Source of the DNA: Limnomonas spitsbergensis
Lineage: Eukaryota; Chlorophyta; Chlorophyceae; Chlamydomonadales
Length of the DNA: 64,000 nt
Assembly: GCA_037349105.1 (NCBI GenBank)
Contig: JAYJMM010000119.1
Coordinates: forward strand, 7,513,001 to 7,577,000
Reading direction: 5' to 3'
Under the pieces are notes generated by a model, which was not told the origin of the DNA, ran no database searches, and worked only from the letters and a program-made list of their open reading frames with translations. This document shows, one piece after another, positions 31,401 to 43,600 of the stretch. Each line of letters opens with the position of its first letter. Position 1 is the first letter of the stretch. Both the position numbers and the translations under genes were made by a program.

Positions 31401-34400
31401 TGCGATGGGGCATATGGTGAATTATAGGATCCGTATTGAGGGTTTAGGGACAGACTGTGCAACGCAGGCCTGGATTTTTGCCACTGAGTTGATGCCTTCC
31501 CAGGACCCTTGCCCTGAAAGGTCTTGCTTGGCCAAGTCCTGGTTTAGGTACGGTGTTCTGAGGGTCAGGGTGGTGCATGCAAATGTGTGTTGCTGCTCAG
31601 GGAGCCACTGCCCCGAGTACGCGCAACAGCGCCCCTGTAGACCCAGCATACAACAATAAACTCTAGGGATGATCCCTACTAATGAACTGATTCTTCATAA
31701 AGTGATCCCTCATAATGAAATTCCAGAGACACAAAATCCCATCTGCGGCCCCAATAGGTGAACGTGGCCATGCATTCATGCTCCCACTCACAGGGCCACT
31801 GTCCCGTCTGCAGCGCCGGAGTAAAGAGTCCCGCTGGTGGCTGCTGCGTGCAGGGCCGTCACATTTGATGTGCCGCCAGCTGTGGCCGACCACTCGTGCC
31901 TGTTCACGTCCAGAAAATAACATGTTCAGAAAAACAAAGACAGCAGCAGGGTCAGGAATGAAGGCCACATGTTTTGCTTGGAAGCAGAGTACACTAATAA
32001 GCTATACCCAGGCCTACACAACCACCTTAAACTCCTAAGGCCCGAAAGAGGAGGGAGGGAGCTCGCCTGGGTTTTGTGATGTTGTTGGCGGTGGACTGGC
32101 CCACGTGCGTCTCGTACACCAGCACGCGGGGACCGTAGCCTGCGGCCAGGCAGCCGCGGAGGTTGCGGCCCAGAGGGTGCAGAGAAACAACCTGTAAAGC
32201 ATGGGGGGGAGCGGGCGCAAAAAGTACATTTAGGTTTAACATGTTAAAAAAGACACGCCGCACACACACACAGGCCAGAGGTCAGCATATTGCAGTCTGA
32301 TCAGAAAGCGTTAAGGGAGACCTCTCTGCAGCTAGGGGAAGCAAGCAAGGGAGAGGGTATAAATTCAGAGAGCAGGCTTGGAATCTTATGAAACAGCCTC
32401 CATGTGTGGCCAGCACCCTACAGGCTACAGTGCCGAGCTGGCAGCAGCACACACACTCGTGAACTATATATAACAAGGGTGCTGTACTATTCTTAGCCAA
32501 TTCAAAAACGTGTCAGGCCTGTTTCAGTCATGATCCAGTCTCAGAGGTCTGAATTCCGCAAGCCATGCCTACTAGCAGGCAACTGTAATCTACTAGGGCA
32601 TAGGTCTCCGTGCCTTCATCTATAATTTGCATGTTGCCTAGCCCTCGCCTCTGGATCAGCCTCCACCGAGCCTTTCCCACTTTGCCTCACCTCCCTTCAC
32701 CTGCCTGGCTAGAACCTCTTGCCTCACCTTGGACAGCTTACGTAGATTCAGCTGCTGCGGCTGCGGCTGCCGGGCCTGCTGCTGCCCAGGTTTCGGAGCA
32801 CTTGGGTCCGGCATCACCATCCGGTACTTGTACGCCAGCATGCCCCGCTCAGCAGACAAGGCATGCATGGAGACACACTCTGAGCTGGGCCCTGAGAAGT
32901 GTGAAGCAACGGAATAGAGGGAAGAAGGGTGGGATAATGGAGGATTGGGGGAGGGATCGGAATATAGGGAATGAAGGCGATATAATGGAGGGCGAGATAA
33001 TGGAGGATTGGGGGAGGGAGGAGGGATCGGAATAGAGGGAAGCAGGGCGAGATAATGGAGGGGCAAGATAATGGAGGATTGGGGGAGGGAGGAGGGATCG
33101 AAATAGAGGGAATGAAGGCGATATAATGGAGGGCGAGATAATGGAGGATTGGGGGAGGGAGGAGGGATCGGAATAGAGGGAAGCAGGGCGAGATAATGGA
33201 GGGCGAGATAATGGAGGATTGGGGGAGGGAGGAGGGATCGGAATAGAGGGAAGCAGGGCGATATAATGGAGGATTGGGGGAGGGAGGAGGGATCGGAATA
33301 GAGGGAAGCAGCCAAGCAGGGCGAGACAATGGAGGGCGAGATAATGGAGGATTGGGGGAGGGAGGAGGGATCGGAATAGAGGGAAGCAGGGCGAGACAAT
33401 GGCGGGCGAGATAATGGAGGATTGGGGGAGGGAGGAGGGATCGGAACAGAGGGAAGCAGAGCGAGACAATGGAGGGCGAGATAATGGAGGATTGGGGGAG
33501 GGAGGAGGGATCAGAATAGAGGGAAGCAGGGCGAGATAATGGAGGGCGAGATAATGGAGGGCGAGATAATGGAGGATTGGGGGAGGGAGGAGGGTTGGAT
33601 GAGCAGGGGAGCAGAGCAGAGAATAGGGGGCTGGATTTGCATTTGGGGAAAGAGGGATGGCAGACGGCAGTGCGGGGGGGGTGTTGCTTTCCTCACCTGG
33701 CTTGGCCTTGGTGTCACAGCTGGCTGCAAACATGAGCTGCAGCCCGGGCTCGATGGTCAGCGAGGTGGACAGGAAGTCTGTCTGCTGCGAGTGCATGTTC
33801 TGCTCGCCGGGCAATCAAGCAGCAGGAGGGGAGGGGGCAGGGCAGAGGTGAGGGGATTGGCGGGGGATGGAGGCATGGAGAATAATGGGGTTGGGCTCTT
33901 TGCGGTACAGGGTAAGGGACTGAAGGGGGGAGGGGGGGTGCGTGCTTTCGTTCCAACTCTCACTGCCCCAGAGTTGTGCAGCTTCCTTCTAAACCAGAGG
34001 TGCATCCCAAAAGTACGCTCTCGCAAATCATGGGAACTGAACCTTTCATTACTTCTTTCATTGATTTCTTTGTGGATTTCAAATGATGATACTGTATGCA
34101 ATAACAGATATATGCTTGATACCCCACAAAACCTAGGACAGCCCAAACTCCCAGAGCTATTAAACAATAGAGCTTCATAGGACAGATGCAGGCCCTGGTG
34201 CAGTTGGAACTTTCAAATTATCTTGAAAGATGGGACGTCAAATTTATAAAGTGGAGGGCACATCTATACCCATTCCAGCGATAGATGCCATATTGCAGCT
34301 TACCATTATGGAGGGCATGTCCCTCCCGCCTCCCATATTGCATTCCCAAAGGTTCAGCATGTTGCGCGAGCTAGACACCAGCCAGCCGCCATGGCCATCA

Positions 34401-36677
34401 CCATCCGGCAACCCATCGATCTGGAACAAACATGGGGGAGGAGGTTGAGGGGCAACAATGGTGCATGCATGCATGGGAGAGGAGGTTGAGGGGCAACAAT
34501 GGTGCATGCATGCATGGGGCAGGAGGTTGAGGGGCAACAATGGTGCATGCATGCATGGGGAGGAGGTTGAGGGGCAACAATGGTGCATGCATGCATGCAT
34601 GCATGCATGGGGGAGGAGGTTGAGGGGCAACAATGGTGCATGCATGCATGGGGGAGGAGGTTGAGGGGCAACATTGGTGCATGCATGCATGAGGGAGGAG
34701 GTTGATGGGCAACAATGGTGCATGCATGCATGGGGGAGGAGGTTGAGGGGCAACTATGGTGCATGCATACATGGGGGAGGAGGTTGATGGGCAACAATGG
34801 TGCATGCATGCATGGGGGAGGACGTTAAGGGGCAACTATGGTGCATACATGCATAGGGGAGGATGTTGACAAGGCAAAAATTGTGCATGCATGCATGGGG
34901 GAGGAGGCTGAGGGGACAGAATAGTGCATGCATACATGGGTGCTTGGGAGGCGAGATTGGAAGGAAGCAATGGTGCGTACATGCACGCGCTCATAGGGAG
35001 GAGACGGACAGAACAGCAGGGTAAAATATTACTGCATGGGCGCATGAGAGGGGCACACTACGGGGACAGCTTGCATGGCGAACGCATCATGAACATACTC
35101 GGGTTCTCCCTCACCTGGGAGCAGTAGGCCAGCGAGTGCACCACGTCATTGTTGTGGTCAGCCGGCTCCGACTGGTACAACCACTGCCAGGCCCCTGGAG
35201 GCCTCACCGGCACCCCCCCAGCTGGGGCAGCAGGAGCAGCAGGAGCGAGCCGGGCAGGCGGAGCAACAGCCAGCGGGACTGGCTGCGGGCGGGGCAGGGG
35301 CATCGGCGGTTGCCGCTGTTGCTGCTGTTGCTGCTGCTGCAGAGGCGGCACAGCCGGATGTTGCCTCTGAGGTGGAGCTGGATTGGGCACGGGCACATGT
35401 TGTGCATACATGGGCTGCTGCTGCTGTTGCTGTTGCTGCTGCGTTGGCGTTGAGTATGCATAAGATATAGGTGTGGTCGCCACGACCATGGGCCGGGCCA
35501 TTGCATTTGCTACTGGGCGAGTAAGTGAAGGAGCAGGTGCCGGCTGATATCTCAGCTGCTGTTGCTGTTGATACGGCGGCGGCGGGGGAGCAGCAGCAGC
35601 ACCTGCTGCAAGCCTGGACGCAGCTTGCTGCAGTCCGGTTGCTGCAGGTCGCCTGTCGTTGACAGACAGGCTTCGGAGCTGTTCCGCAGTTGCAGACGCC
35701 TGTGTGGGGTGCAACAAGAGACGTGTTCAGTTGCTGTACAGGATCCTCTCATGCATCCCTGCATGCGACCCCTGTGGCCCCGTGCATCCCCCCTGTGCCC
35801 CTTTGCATGCATCTCCTCATCCAGCGTTGCTATGTGGACAGTACAGGTTGAGGCTCCCGGATGGTGAGTCCCTACGATGGGTGCAGTTGGTACAGGGTCT
35901 GCACCAGTTGGTGGTCTGGCAACGACAGGTTGCAGACAACAGGCGATGCATTGGCCGAATGGCGAATTGCATGCATAGGGCTAAGAGTACATGCCTATGT
36001 TCTCAGCCTGGCCATGCGGCTGGCTGCATGACGGCATGATCATCATGTGGCTTGCATGTGGGAACCGGAATAGCAACTTAGCAAGGGATCTATGACACCA
36101 CAGACAGGGTGTTCAACCGTCTCGTTCCGATCAAGCGACCTGAGCCATGGTATGCTTCCTCAAATGTTACACAATGCGTCCAGAACGCGCCGATGAAACA
36201 AATATCGAGGTACCTGCCGAAAAACAGTTTCCCTACTCCCAGGGCTGATCGAAAGAGATGAGCTATGCACGAGGGCATCAGCAGCGAGTTTATCAGGAAC
36301 CATGCGGCCATGCCCGAACAACATACGGTATTAGGGAGGGGTGCATAGGTTATGTGCTAAGTCTTCTCCTCGTTCCGTTGTTCGCAGAGGAGGATATAAA
36401 TGCAGCAGGCAGATCAGGGCTGAACAAGCAGCCGATCGATACATCAACAGCAAAGTAACCCTTTAATCTTGCTGTGCAGCCCTGTCAGCCACGATGGCGT
36501 TGGTAATGTTCAATCGCGGATGGCAGACAGGGGCCCGACCTGTCGGTACTCTGCCAGCTGCGTGAGCAGATGCTTAAGCTTGTCGACAGTGATCCGAAGT
36601 TCACTCGGCGAGAGCTCCATGCTCAGGTTGAGTATGCCCCCGCCAGAGGGATTTGGGGGGATGCTGACGAGGCCCAT
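28466..36677 (-). CDS. WD40 beta-propeller protein with polyglutamine/proline linker, 11 exons
   Basis: Exons (-): 36540-36677, 35115-35699, 34304-34420, 33697-33799, 32728-32891, 32067-32191, 31792-31899, 31231-31366, 30449-30566, 29618-29733, 28466-28567. All ten junctions keep frame, giving 603 residues. The N-terminus (residues 1-46) is a predicted helix (ELRITVDKLKHLLTQLAEYR). Residues ~47-225 are Gln/Pro/Ala-rich with three polyQ runs. From ~225 on, WD40-like blades appear: GGWLVSSSRNMLNLWE (~255), GTLYSGAADGTVALW (~435), ENSLAVAGGGPGVALWDQR (~482), VSPDGRNLAIVTG and NTGELYACGQGGIINVYK at the C-terminus. The intron after exon 6 has a GC donor (CAG/GCGAGC). Such propellers scaffold protein complexes; I cannot assign the specific family. 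It sits alone, with no obvious functional partner nearby. Confidence 0.87.
28712..29390. repeat. G-run minisatellite (12-13 bp units) in the last intron of the WD40 gene
   Basis: Units of the type AAGGGGGGGCACC and AAGGGGGGACAAC, later AAGGGGGGTCAAC, repeat about 50 times. G-runs of five to seven every 12 bp give very high G-quadruplex potential on the + strand (C-rich in the pre-mRNA). Long Gly- or Pro-rich frames are artefacts. Confidence 0.93.
29925..30106. repeat. 52 bp tandem repeat, 3-4 copies, intronic
   Basis: GAGAAAGCTACG recurs at 29987, 30039 and 30091, with ACCAGTGCGGCTGCC and ATCCGATCTTCTCGT between. It lies in intron 9 of the WD40 gene. Confidence 0.9.
30330..30443. repeat. Short inverted-repeat element beside an exon 9 donor
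   Basis: CATGGTAGCAC at 30331 faces GTGCTACCATG at 30430-30442. The end resembles the terminal repeat of the MITE at 37547-38023 (GGTAGCACGATA). The right end lies a few bases from the donor of WD40 exon 9 (exon end 30449). No exact target duplication is visible. Confidence 0.5.
30659..31090. repeat. 91 bp tandem repeat, about 5 copies, in intron 8 of the WD40 gene
   Basis: TAGGGGGGCTGGGCG starts at 30659, 30750, 30841, 30932 and 31022. Units end with TTCCAAGAAGCTGGGCGGG. Pro-rich minus frames come from the repeat and are not exons. Confidence 0.95.
32935..33595. repeat. Compound 46-72 bp tandem repeat in intron 4 of the WD40 gene
   Basis: GATAATGGAGGATTGGGGG, GAGGGAGGAGGGATCG and GAATAGAGGGAAGCAGGG alternate about ten times, with occasional extra GAGGGCGAGATAAT blocks. 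The minus strand is pyrimidine-rich up to the acceptor of exon 5 (32891). Long Ser/Pro frames are artefacts. Confidence 0.93.
34431..34960. repeat. 40-41 bp tandem repeat (~13 copies) in intron 2 of the WD40 gene
   Basis: Each unit has GGAGGTTGAGGGGCAAC and then TGGTGCATGCATGCATGG. The embedded TGCATGCATGCA is an alternating purine-pyrimidine palindrome that expands to 24 bp in one unit (~34590). It ends at the exon 3 acceptor (34420). Confidence 0.95.
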
Positions 36678-36894
36678 CGTGAGGCCACCAGGTTGGAAGA
36701 TGCAGGAGAGTTAAATTGAAGCTAGGACGGGTGATGTGGTGGTGCGAACAAAACCAATGTCCCCCTGCACAAAACCACGAAACCCCCATGGAGTAGATTT
36801 TAGGAAGGTCACATTACCCCTCCAACCCCTGCTTCCAACGAAGGCTCCTCGTTAGGTGACACACTGGTGACACTGCCATGTTTGCACACTGGGC

Positions 36895-37120
36895 CATCGT
36901 TTCTTTATGACAAAAGAAAAAAAAGAAAAGAGAACGCCGATGCGGCGTGGATTTTGGGAAGTACAGGTTGACGAGACGCCCAAGCCCCGGTCTGTATACC
37001 CTTAAAGGGAGAAAGGGGCTATGGCGGGTCAGTGAGAACAGGGGGAGATGCTGGACGGCAGTCGGGTGGACTGTTTTCAAGGTAACGGCGAAGTCGATGA
37101 ATGGAATAGGCAGATTAAGA
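36895..37120 (-). mobile_element. Reverse copy of the 27.2 kb dispersed element body
   Basis: On the minus strand this matches 27285-27465: CTTGAAAACAGTCCAC, then GGGTATACAGACCGGGGC and GTCAACCTGTACTTCCC. It carries a minus frame (LKTVHPTAVQHLPLFSLT) similar to, but less broken than, the other copy. It is upstream of the WD40 gene start. Confidence 0.65.
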
Positions 37121-37546
37121 CACTTAAGTAAGCTACGTTTCCGAGATAAGTCGTACGAAAGTGCGTTAGAAAAGGGAAAGGTTCCTAAACTGGGAGACCA
37201 TCCAAGGATCGCGCAATCACGTAGTACCAGCGCCAGGTATAGCGTCGAATGTATTGGGGTTAGATAGCTATGACGACCAAGCAAGCTGGTCTAGAAAGAC
37301 TACGCGATCATGTCTGGCACACATGTGGTATTAAAGCTGTGCGCATGCACAGCTTGAGAGCCCATACATTGAGGATGCCTCGAGGATGGGATGGATGCAC
37401 ATTTTTCTCCTCAACTTTATTGATGACCAAAATACCTGCCTAAATAAAGAATGTAATTGTTTTACCGCAAAACTAGACACTACACTCAGGGGGGGGGGGA
37501 TAAAAGCGAAAACCCCATCCTATGAAATATAAATCCACCATTTGGC

Positions 37547-38023
37547 CAAGGTAGCACGATATGGATATGATATGATATGGTGTTTTGACCACGTCATATT
37601 TTGCAGTCAAAAAAAACATTTAGCCTAAAATCTGCAGAATTGAGAAAGGAAGTGCCCATGCATTTAGCGGGTGCATGACCCTTGACCCCATTCACTTACA
37701 TACTGACATGGCAGCATGAAGCATGCAAGCGCTCCCACTGACCCCTACGGCCCAAGGGTCACCATACGTCCATGCGTCCATGCATCCAAATTTTCCATGG
37801 TAAATGCCTTATTTGTCGCAAAATCTTGCAACAAGTAGGCCCATTCTGGTGTAGCATGGTGGGCATGGCAGAAGAGCCCTATTCCCAACTCATTACCAAT
37901 TCACCATAACCATGCCCATGCATGGAGAAGCTAAAACCATATCATATCATATTTTACTTGATCATATCATATTGCTGATATGATATGATATGATGGCTCC
38001 GAAGACTGTATCGTGCTACCTTG
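37547..38023. mobile_element. hAT-like MITE, 477 bp, with perfect TIRs and 8 bp target duplication
   Basis: Terminal inverted repeats of 15 bp are identical: CAAGGTAGCACGATA at 37547 and its complement ending at 38023. They are flanked by the direct repeat CATTTGGC at 37539-37546 and 38024-38031. Subterminal tracts of ATATGATATG occur at both ends, and the interior is non-coding. An 8 bp duplication is characteristic of the hAT superfamily. It is too short to encode a transposase. Confidence 0.9.
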
Positions 38024-40665
38024 CATTTGGCTGATCCCTCGCCCCCGCCACAGATCTTGTTAGGCCAGTTTTGGAAAGCTCTCATCAAGCTCAGCAAAAT
38101 TGAAGGGTGGGGTATTTCCGGCTGTTTTCCAGATATTACTCGCCCCCGCCCCCCCGCACAGCCTGGCCGTTGTGTGGCATACGAGCAATGTTACTCTTTG
38201 CAGCCCAACGCCTACAACGCTTCCACCCTGAGTTGTGATAACCCATGTCTTGGCTTTCTGGAACACTAATGATTTACGACTTGGACAAAGAGCATTGTTC
38301 GTGTGGTGAACACCCTAATGCACTTTTTGCTCTTATAGAGGGACAAGCCTACCCAGGAGTAACAATACGTCAATACTACACCCAGTTTATCCATGGGATC
38401 CTCATTCGTAGGCATATTTTGTTGCCAGGCTTGCTCCTGGCTATCGGCAAGACATGACCAGATACCGGTACTGTTGAATGCATTACAGAAGCACAGTAGC
38501 ACACATGACGTCATCCTCTGCCAGCATGTCCTGCTAACACGCAGGATGCATCCAAGGCTTTAAGGGATGTCCAGTTTATTGCGGCATCATCAATGGCTTA
38601 AACAGTGCCATCATAATTGATCAATCAAAATTCAAAAAGCGAACAGAATATGCTGACGAGGCAGCTCCTGAAAACTACCACTGGCCAGCAGAAATCAGCA
38701 TAAAAGTAATTGCAAGTGGTCTTGCCTTTGCTGGCCGTATGGCAGACACTTAATACCTCTGGGCATGGCAAAATACCGGTAGATATTAGTAAAACATGCC
38801 AGCCCATAGCCTCTCTCTTCCTGGATACAAAGTAGGAGTTCGGGGGCAACAATTATTCATGGTGACAAAGCAGGTCCAAAAGTGCAACAAGGTCATAAAT
38901 AATTAAATAGACGGAGGATGACTTGAGGAACGCGGCAGTTTCTAATGCTGTACACTGATGTCGAAGACAGACCATCAGCTGGTGCGTGAATGGTGCATGG
39001 TTTGATTTTGTGAAGAGTGGAAACTTTTGAAGCTCAGGGGAGCAACAGCATGGGGAAACGAGCATGCGAACTGGTCCGAACAAAACAAAATTAGGCCAGA
39101 GAACCGGATAAACCCTCTGAGCGCGCTGCCTACTGTCAGGAAACATCCGCAATGCGGCAAAGCAGGAAACTTATGGTGCAGTGCAGAATGAAGTCCCAGC
39201 CGTAAAACTCAACGTGTGCGTACATACAAGTCAAAGAGAACCTGCCGGGTGCGAGTCAGGTACATCCAATAGCAACTGATGTACATCCATCAACAATGTA
39301 CAGCGGTGCTGACACGGTGCAACTATTGACCAATTCAGTCAGGTACATTTTGTGTGTGTGTGTGTGTCAGAATATAAGACTATTAAAAAACCTGGAGTGA
39401 CAGCGGCGATGGCGTTGTACAACTGTTGACCGAGCGCACATGCACCAAATTGTCATCAGCACACTTGCACGGTCCGTCGGCAGGGGGGTGAGCATGGTGA
39501 CAGGTTGGACCGTGCTGTAAATCACATTCGCTTTTGCCCCCGGACCACAGGATACAGCTGTACTGCTATGGCAGTAGCACTGGCTTAGCACCATCCGTGC
39601 AGCCGTGCTAGCTAGCCTCCGTGCGCCCAGCCAGCTCATCAGGCAAAGGCTGGGGTATGTGAGTCTCCTCGGTCCAGCTGAGCCTGGAGTCTGAAGCCAA
39701 GCAGCCCTGACTTGTGTCCCTCATCGGGCAGTGCATGCATGCATAACAGCATGGCACTACCTCTCCGAGCGCATGCACCACCAGGAGCACATGCATGGCT
39801 GAGAACATTACTTGGGCCAGCAGAGACTATTATGTTTGACGCGAGGTCCATAAGCGCCAGTCTTAACGCGCATACGGCTGCTCCGGCAGCATGTGCTTGT
39901 CTATGGGCACTGCACAAGCAGGTTGCCTACGGGCTGTGGCACATTCCTGACATAGCCACCCCACACATTGCCTGTGCAGCAGGGCAGGGGGGGGTGAGAA
40001 GGTCATCAATTGCAGGGGACAGGGCTGGGCAGGTTAGGGACACGTGACAGGATCCACACCTGTGCACACACCCATGGAGCAGCATATACCCATTGGAGGA
40101 TGGCAACATATCCAGGATTCTGCCTCTTGACTGCTCCATAAAGTAGGCTTGCTCATAAAACTGGAGGCTTATCATGGTACCGCAACATGGGTTTGGTCTT
40201 CATCCTTGCCAGAAACAAGACTCAGAGAATTGGAGGACTCATGATCAGGCGGCAGAGGCACCCATGCTGATTTGGCATCACACTTAGAACTCGGGGACCA
40301 CAGCTTAGGCCTTTGGTGTCAGGCCTCACAATCCTCCACGCTACTTCACACTTATTCACAACAAATGCATGTCAAAGGTGCAGGTGTGTGAGGGTTTAGA
40401 AAGACGAGGGTGAGGCAGGCAGTGGGAGTAAAGAACCGGTGTCATCACAACAGAGTTGTGTAAAGGAAAGGCAGTTGACGCCCCAGACAGGCTTCCCTTG
40501 ACTTGCATGCTTAGCTTGCCCCTGTTGGCTTCCTTCAAATTTTCAAATGGACTGTCACTCCAGCTGTCATGCCCTGTGATAAATCCTCCCTTGACCTGCG
40601 GCCTGCCTGCCTCCCCATCCGCCTCATCCTCTCCCCAGGGGCGAGGTTGAAATCCAAATTCAAAT

Positions 40666-43600
40666 TCAAGTACCATGCCTACCTGGAGGGTTGTACTCGC
40701 ATGTCAGCATGTACACCCCGCTGCTTGCTGGCCAGTTGTTGCCGTTGTCAGGGTCGGTGATGCCTTGTGGACACATGCTGACGTCGGTCACGGCGCAGCC
40801 GACTTGGCGGGTGCTGGCCCACAGAAGCTGCACGCGTGGATTAGGGATTTATTATTATTAAGGATGTGTTGTCATAATGACGTGGCAATACTGGTATCAT
40901 TCACTTCATGAATACCGGTGCCAGCACATTTTGCCCGTAGTGTATTGCTTGTCTTTTGTCAGTACCAGGAACCGGTATTTCGTTTGATTGGATTAATTAT
41001 AGCTGTGTTTGCCGCCTCAGCAGAACGAGCCAGGGCAGTAATTTCGTCCAGAGACTGCGGACTCCATACACATGATTACATGAATGATGAAGCAAGGCAG
41101 GGTCCGCAGTTTGCTCACAGCAGCTGGCTCTGCCACTGGTATGATAGGACCAGGTCAGACAGACCTCGACCCATGCTGTTCCATTTACCCTCATGAACCC
41201 AGGGTCTTTTAGTTATGTCTTGATGTTGGGGGCCTTGAAGGGGTGTATTCGCCTCGGGTGGCAAAGGGATCAGAAAGGCTTGGCAGTCTCAGCTGGAAAC
41301 AGGGTTCAAATTGGGATCATTAGACACTGAGCCTTTAAGCTGGTTACAGCTCCAGCTCATTGCCGGCATGAAGGGCCTAGTGATGTGGGAGTGAAGGAAA
41401 GACCCTGGCTTGGGCCAAAGCTATATCCACTCTGTTCCCAAGACCTGCCTGCGTGAAGTGTCCAGTGATGTGAGAGAACCCAGGCGAGCTGTAGTTCCAG
41501 TCACAGACCTGGAAACGGGCAGGAGGGGGGCGGGGCCGGGGCATGCAGTTTCTTGAATTTCGGTACACAGCAAATTAAAAAACTTGCAAGGCAAAAAATA
41601 CTACAAAATATGAGCAGGGTGCTAGGTTCCATGGGACACGATGGGGTGTGGAGCATGCAGCGCAACATTTGATCCCACTGGACAGCAGCGTAGACGGGGT
41701 AGGCAGCGTATCCCTGGGTTACATCAGACACCAGTGGGGTGAATAGAAGTGCGACTGAACGCTCACCCGGCACCCACAGGGGGGTCAGCGCATGAAGCTC
41801 TGACCCCCCTCAACACTTGGTCCCATTGGACAGACGGGTGCGGGGCATGCAGCTCAACACTTGATCCCACTGGACAGACAACGGCTTCAATTGCAGTAGC
41901 GGCGGCCATGAGCCTTTGCCAGAGACTGGCAATCCAGTCCCCGCCGTCAAATGCTTGGACCAGTTTACCCCTGAGTCCCTGACACTGCCCTGACATCCCC
42001 TACATCAAACGTCAAACATGCTAGGGCTGTTTCCCCCCAGCCATCACCGATCTGTCCAGGTCAAAATACCCCCTCACCTCATATTTATACCAAGCTTGAG
42101 CTGTCCAGCCTGGTGGGGACCCCCTGCCCAGGGCGATGTTCTCCCCCCAGGGGTACGGAGAATGGCCAAACAGGCAATTCCCAGACCTGTGCAAGTGGGC
42201 AGGCAGGCAGACAGGGCGTGGTGAGAGGGGGGTGATGAGAAACAGGAAGGCATGCGGTGGTGGGTGCTGGGTGGAGGGACGGGCATTCAGCGGGCACCTA
42301 GGGGGTGATGAGAAACAGAAAGGCATGCGGTGGTGGGTGCTGGGGCATCCAGCGGGCAGCTGGCCTGAACAGGTCCGAAGGAAAGAGGCTGGATGGCCTG
42401 AACAGGTTTGAGGGAAAGAGGCTGGAGGATCTTGAATGCGTAGGGACCACCGGAGGAAAACACGTATTAACCCTGCTACAACACCTGAATCAAATACAGC
42501 CAGAGACAGCGTCATAGGTTCAGTTTTAGGAGGGATGCAAGCAGCTCAGAAAATTTCTACGCCAAGCCCCAGCTGGAAGTAAATGAACGTGTCTTGCTTG
42601 CCAGCGGTGATTTGCATGGCCGCCCTACCTCTAATTTCCCGGCCCGAAATAAAACGAATACCAGTTACACGCGTTGACGCTGCAACATCAGGTTTCCAAC
42701 TCCAGGAATCCTTTTAGGCTTGCCGTATGCATGGTTATCCTGCAGTGTTCATGTGAGTGTGCACCAGACTGCATTTGGAAGGCTGCTGGGCAGCCACCCC
42801 AGGTCAATGGAGACCAATCCTGGATCGGCCGCTGGCCAATGGCTCAAGCAGCAGGGCGTTCTACACCAGGCTTCAATACCCGAGTGACTGAAAGGAACGA
42901 AAAGGGATAGGGTTTGGGTTTTCAGTTGAGTTCACTGGGACATCGGTTATCAACCGCCAAAGTGATAATCTTTTTGAAAGGCTCGTTCTTCGCGCTCGCC
43001 CCAGTGTTTCGAGTCATTTTTTGTTACACTGGCGTATCTCGTGGCTCCCGACCTCATGACAGTGCACTGAGACGGAGGCGCGCAGAGTGGATCGAACGCG
43101 CCGTACTTTCTTGGACATGCTATTCGCGGGGGTTTGCGGTGAAGAATGGAGCCGATTTCAGAAACAGGCCACCGCGTTGCTTCGTATTGGGCGCAAAGTC
43201 ATTTCCATGTCCGTATGCGATGTTTATGCTCGTGACGGGGCAGCCAAGGCCTCGGCCACGTTGGTTTTCGCCCTTGTCGACCGAAAGCTCATACTGCACA
43301 CTACATGTTGTTTTAAGCGCAAAATCGTTGAACAGCTTAGCCGCGATGACAGGGCTGCTCGCATTCATCCGTATCGCTGCAGCCAGCGGCTGACTAGTTT
43401 TCGAACTTGCAGGATGACAGTTCACACTGCAGGACATGCGAAAGACCATCGTAGGGACTATCGTGCAGCTTTGCGTTGAGCGCAAACCCGTTTTGTCTGT
43501 AAGGTTTGGCAGTGCTGGCAGAATTGCTTGCCTTCCTCAGATTCCCGTGTATGAAGTGCGATGACATTTCGACAGAGCGTCCGGTGCCATGCACCAACTG

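Larger units (their letters stand above)
36678..40665. other. Intergenic stretch with a MITE and element fragments
   Basis: This lies upstream of the WD40 gene and downstream of the CAP gene. Besides the reverse-oriented dispersed element (36895-37120) and the MITE (37547-38023), I see only short open frames without domains and a short GT run at 39350-39368. A further 3' exon of the CAP gene could be hidden here. Confidence 0.5.

Noticed and set aside
32656..33814. Ser/Pro-rich minus-strand frames
   Set aside because: They read through a tandem repeat in intron 4; only 32728-32891 and 33697-33799 within them are supported exons by phase and WD40-gene continuity.
35136..35453. Plus-strand Leu-rich frame over the polyglutamine region
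   Set aside because: It is the complement of CAG-rich coding sequence in exon 2 of the WD40 gene.
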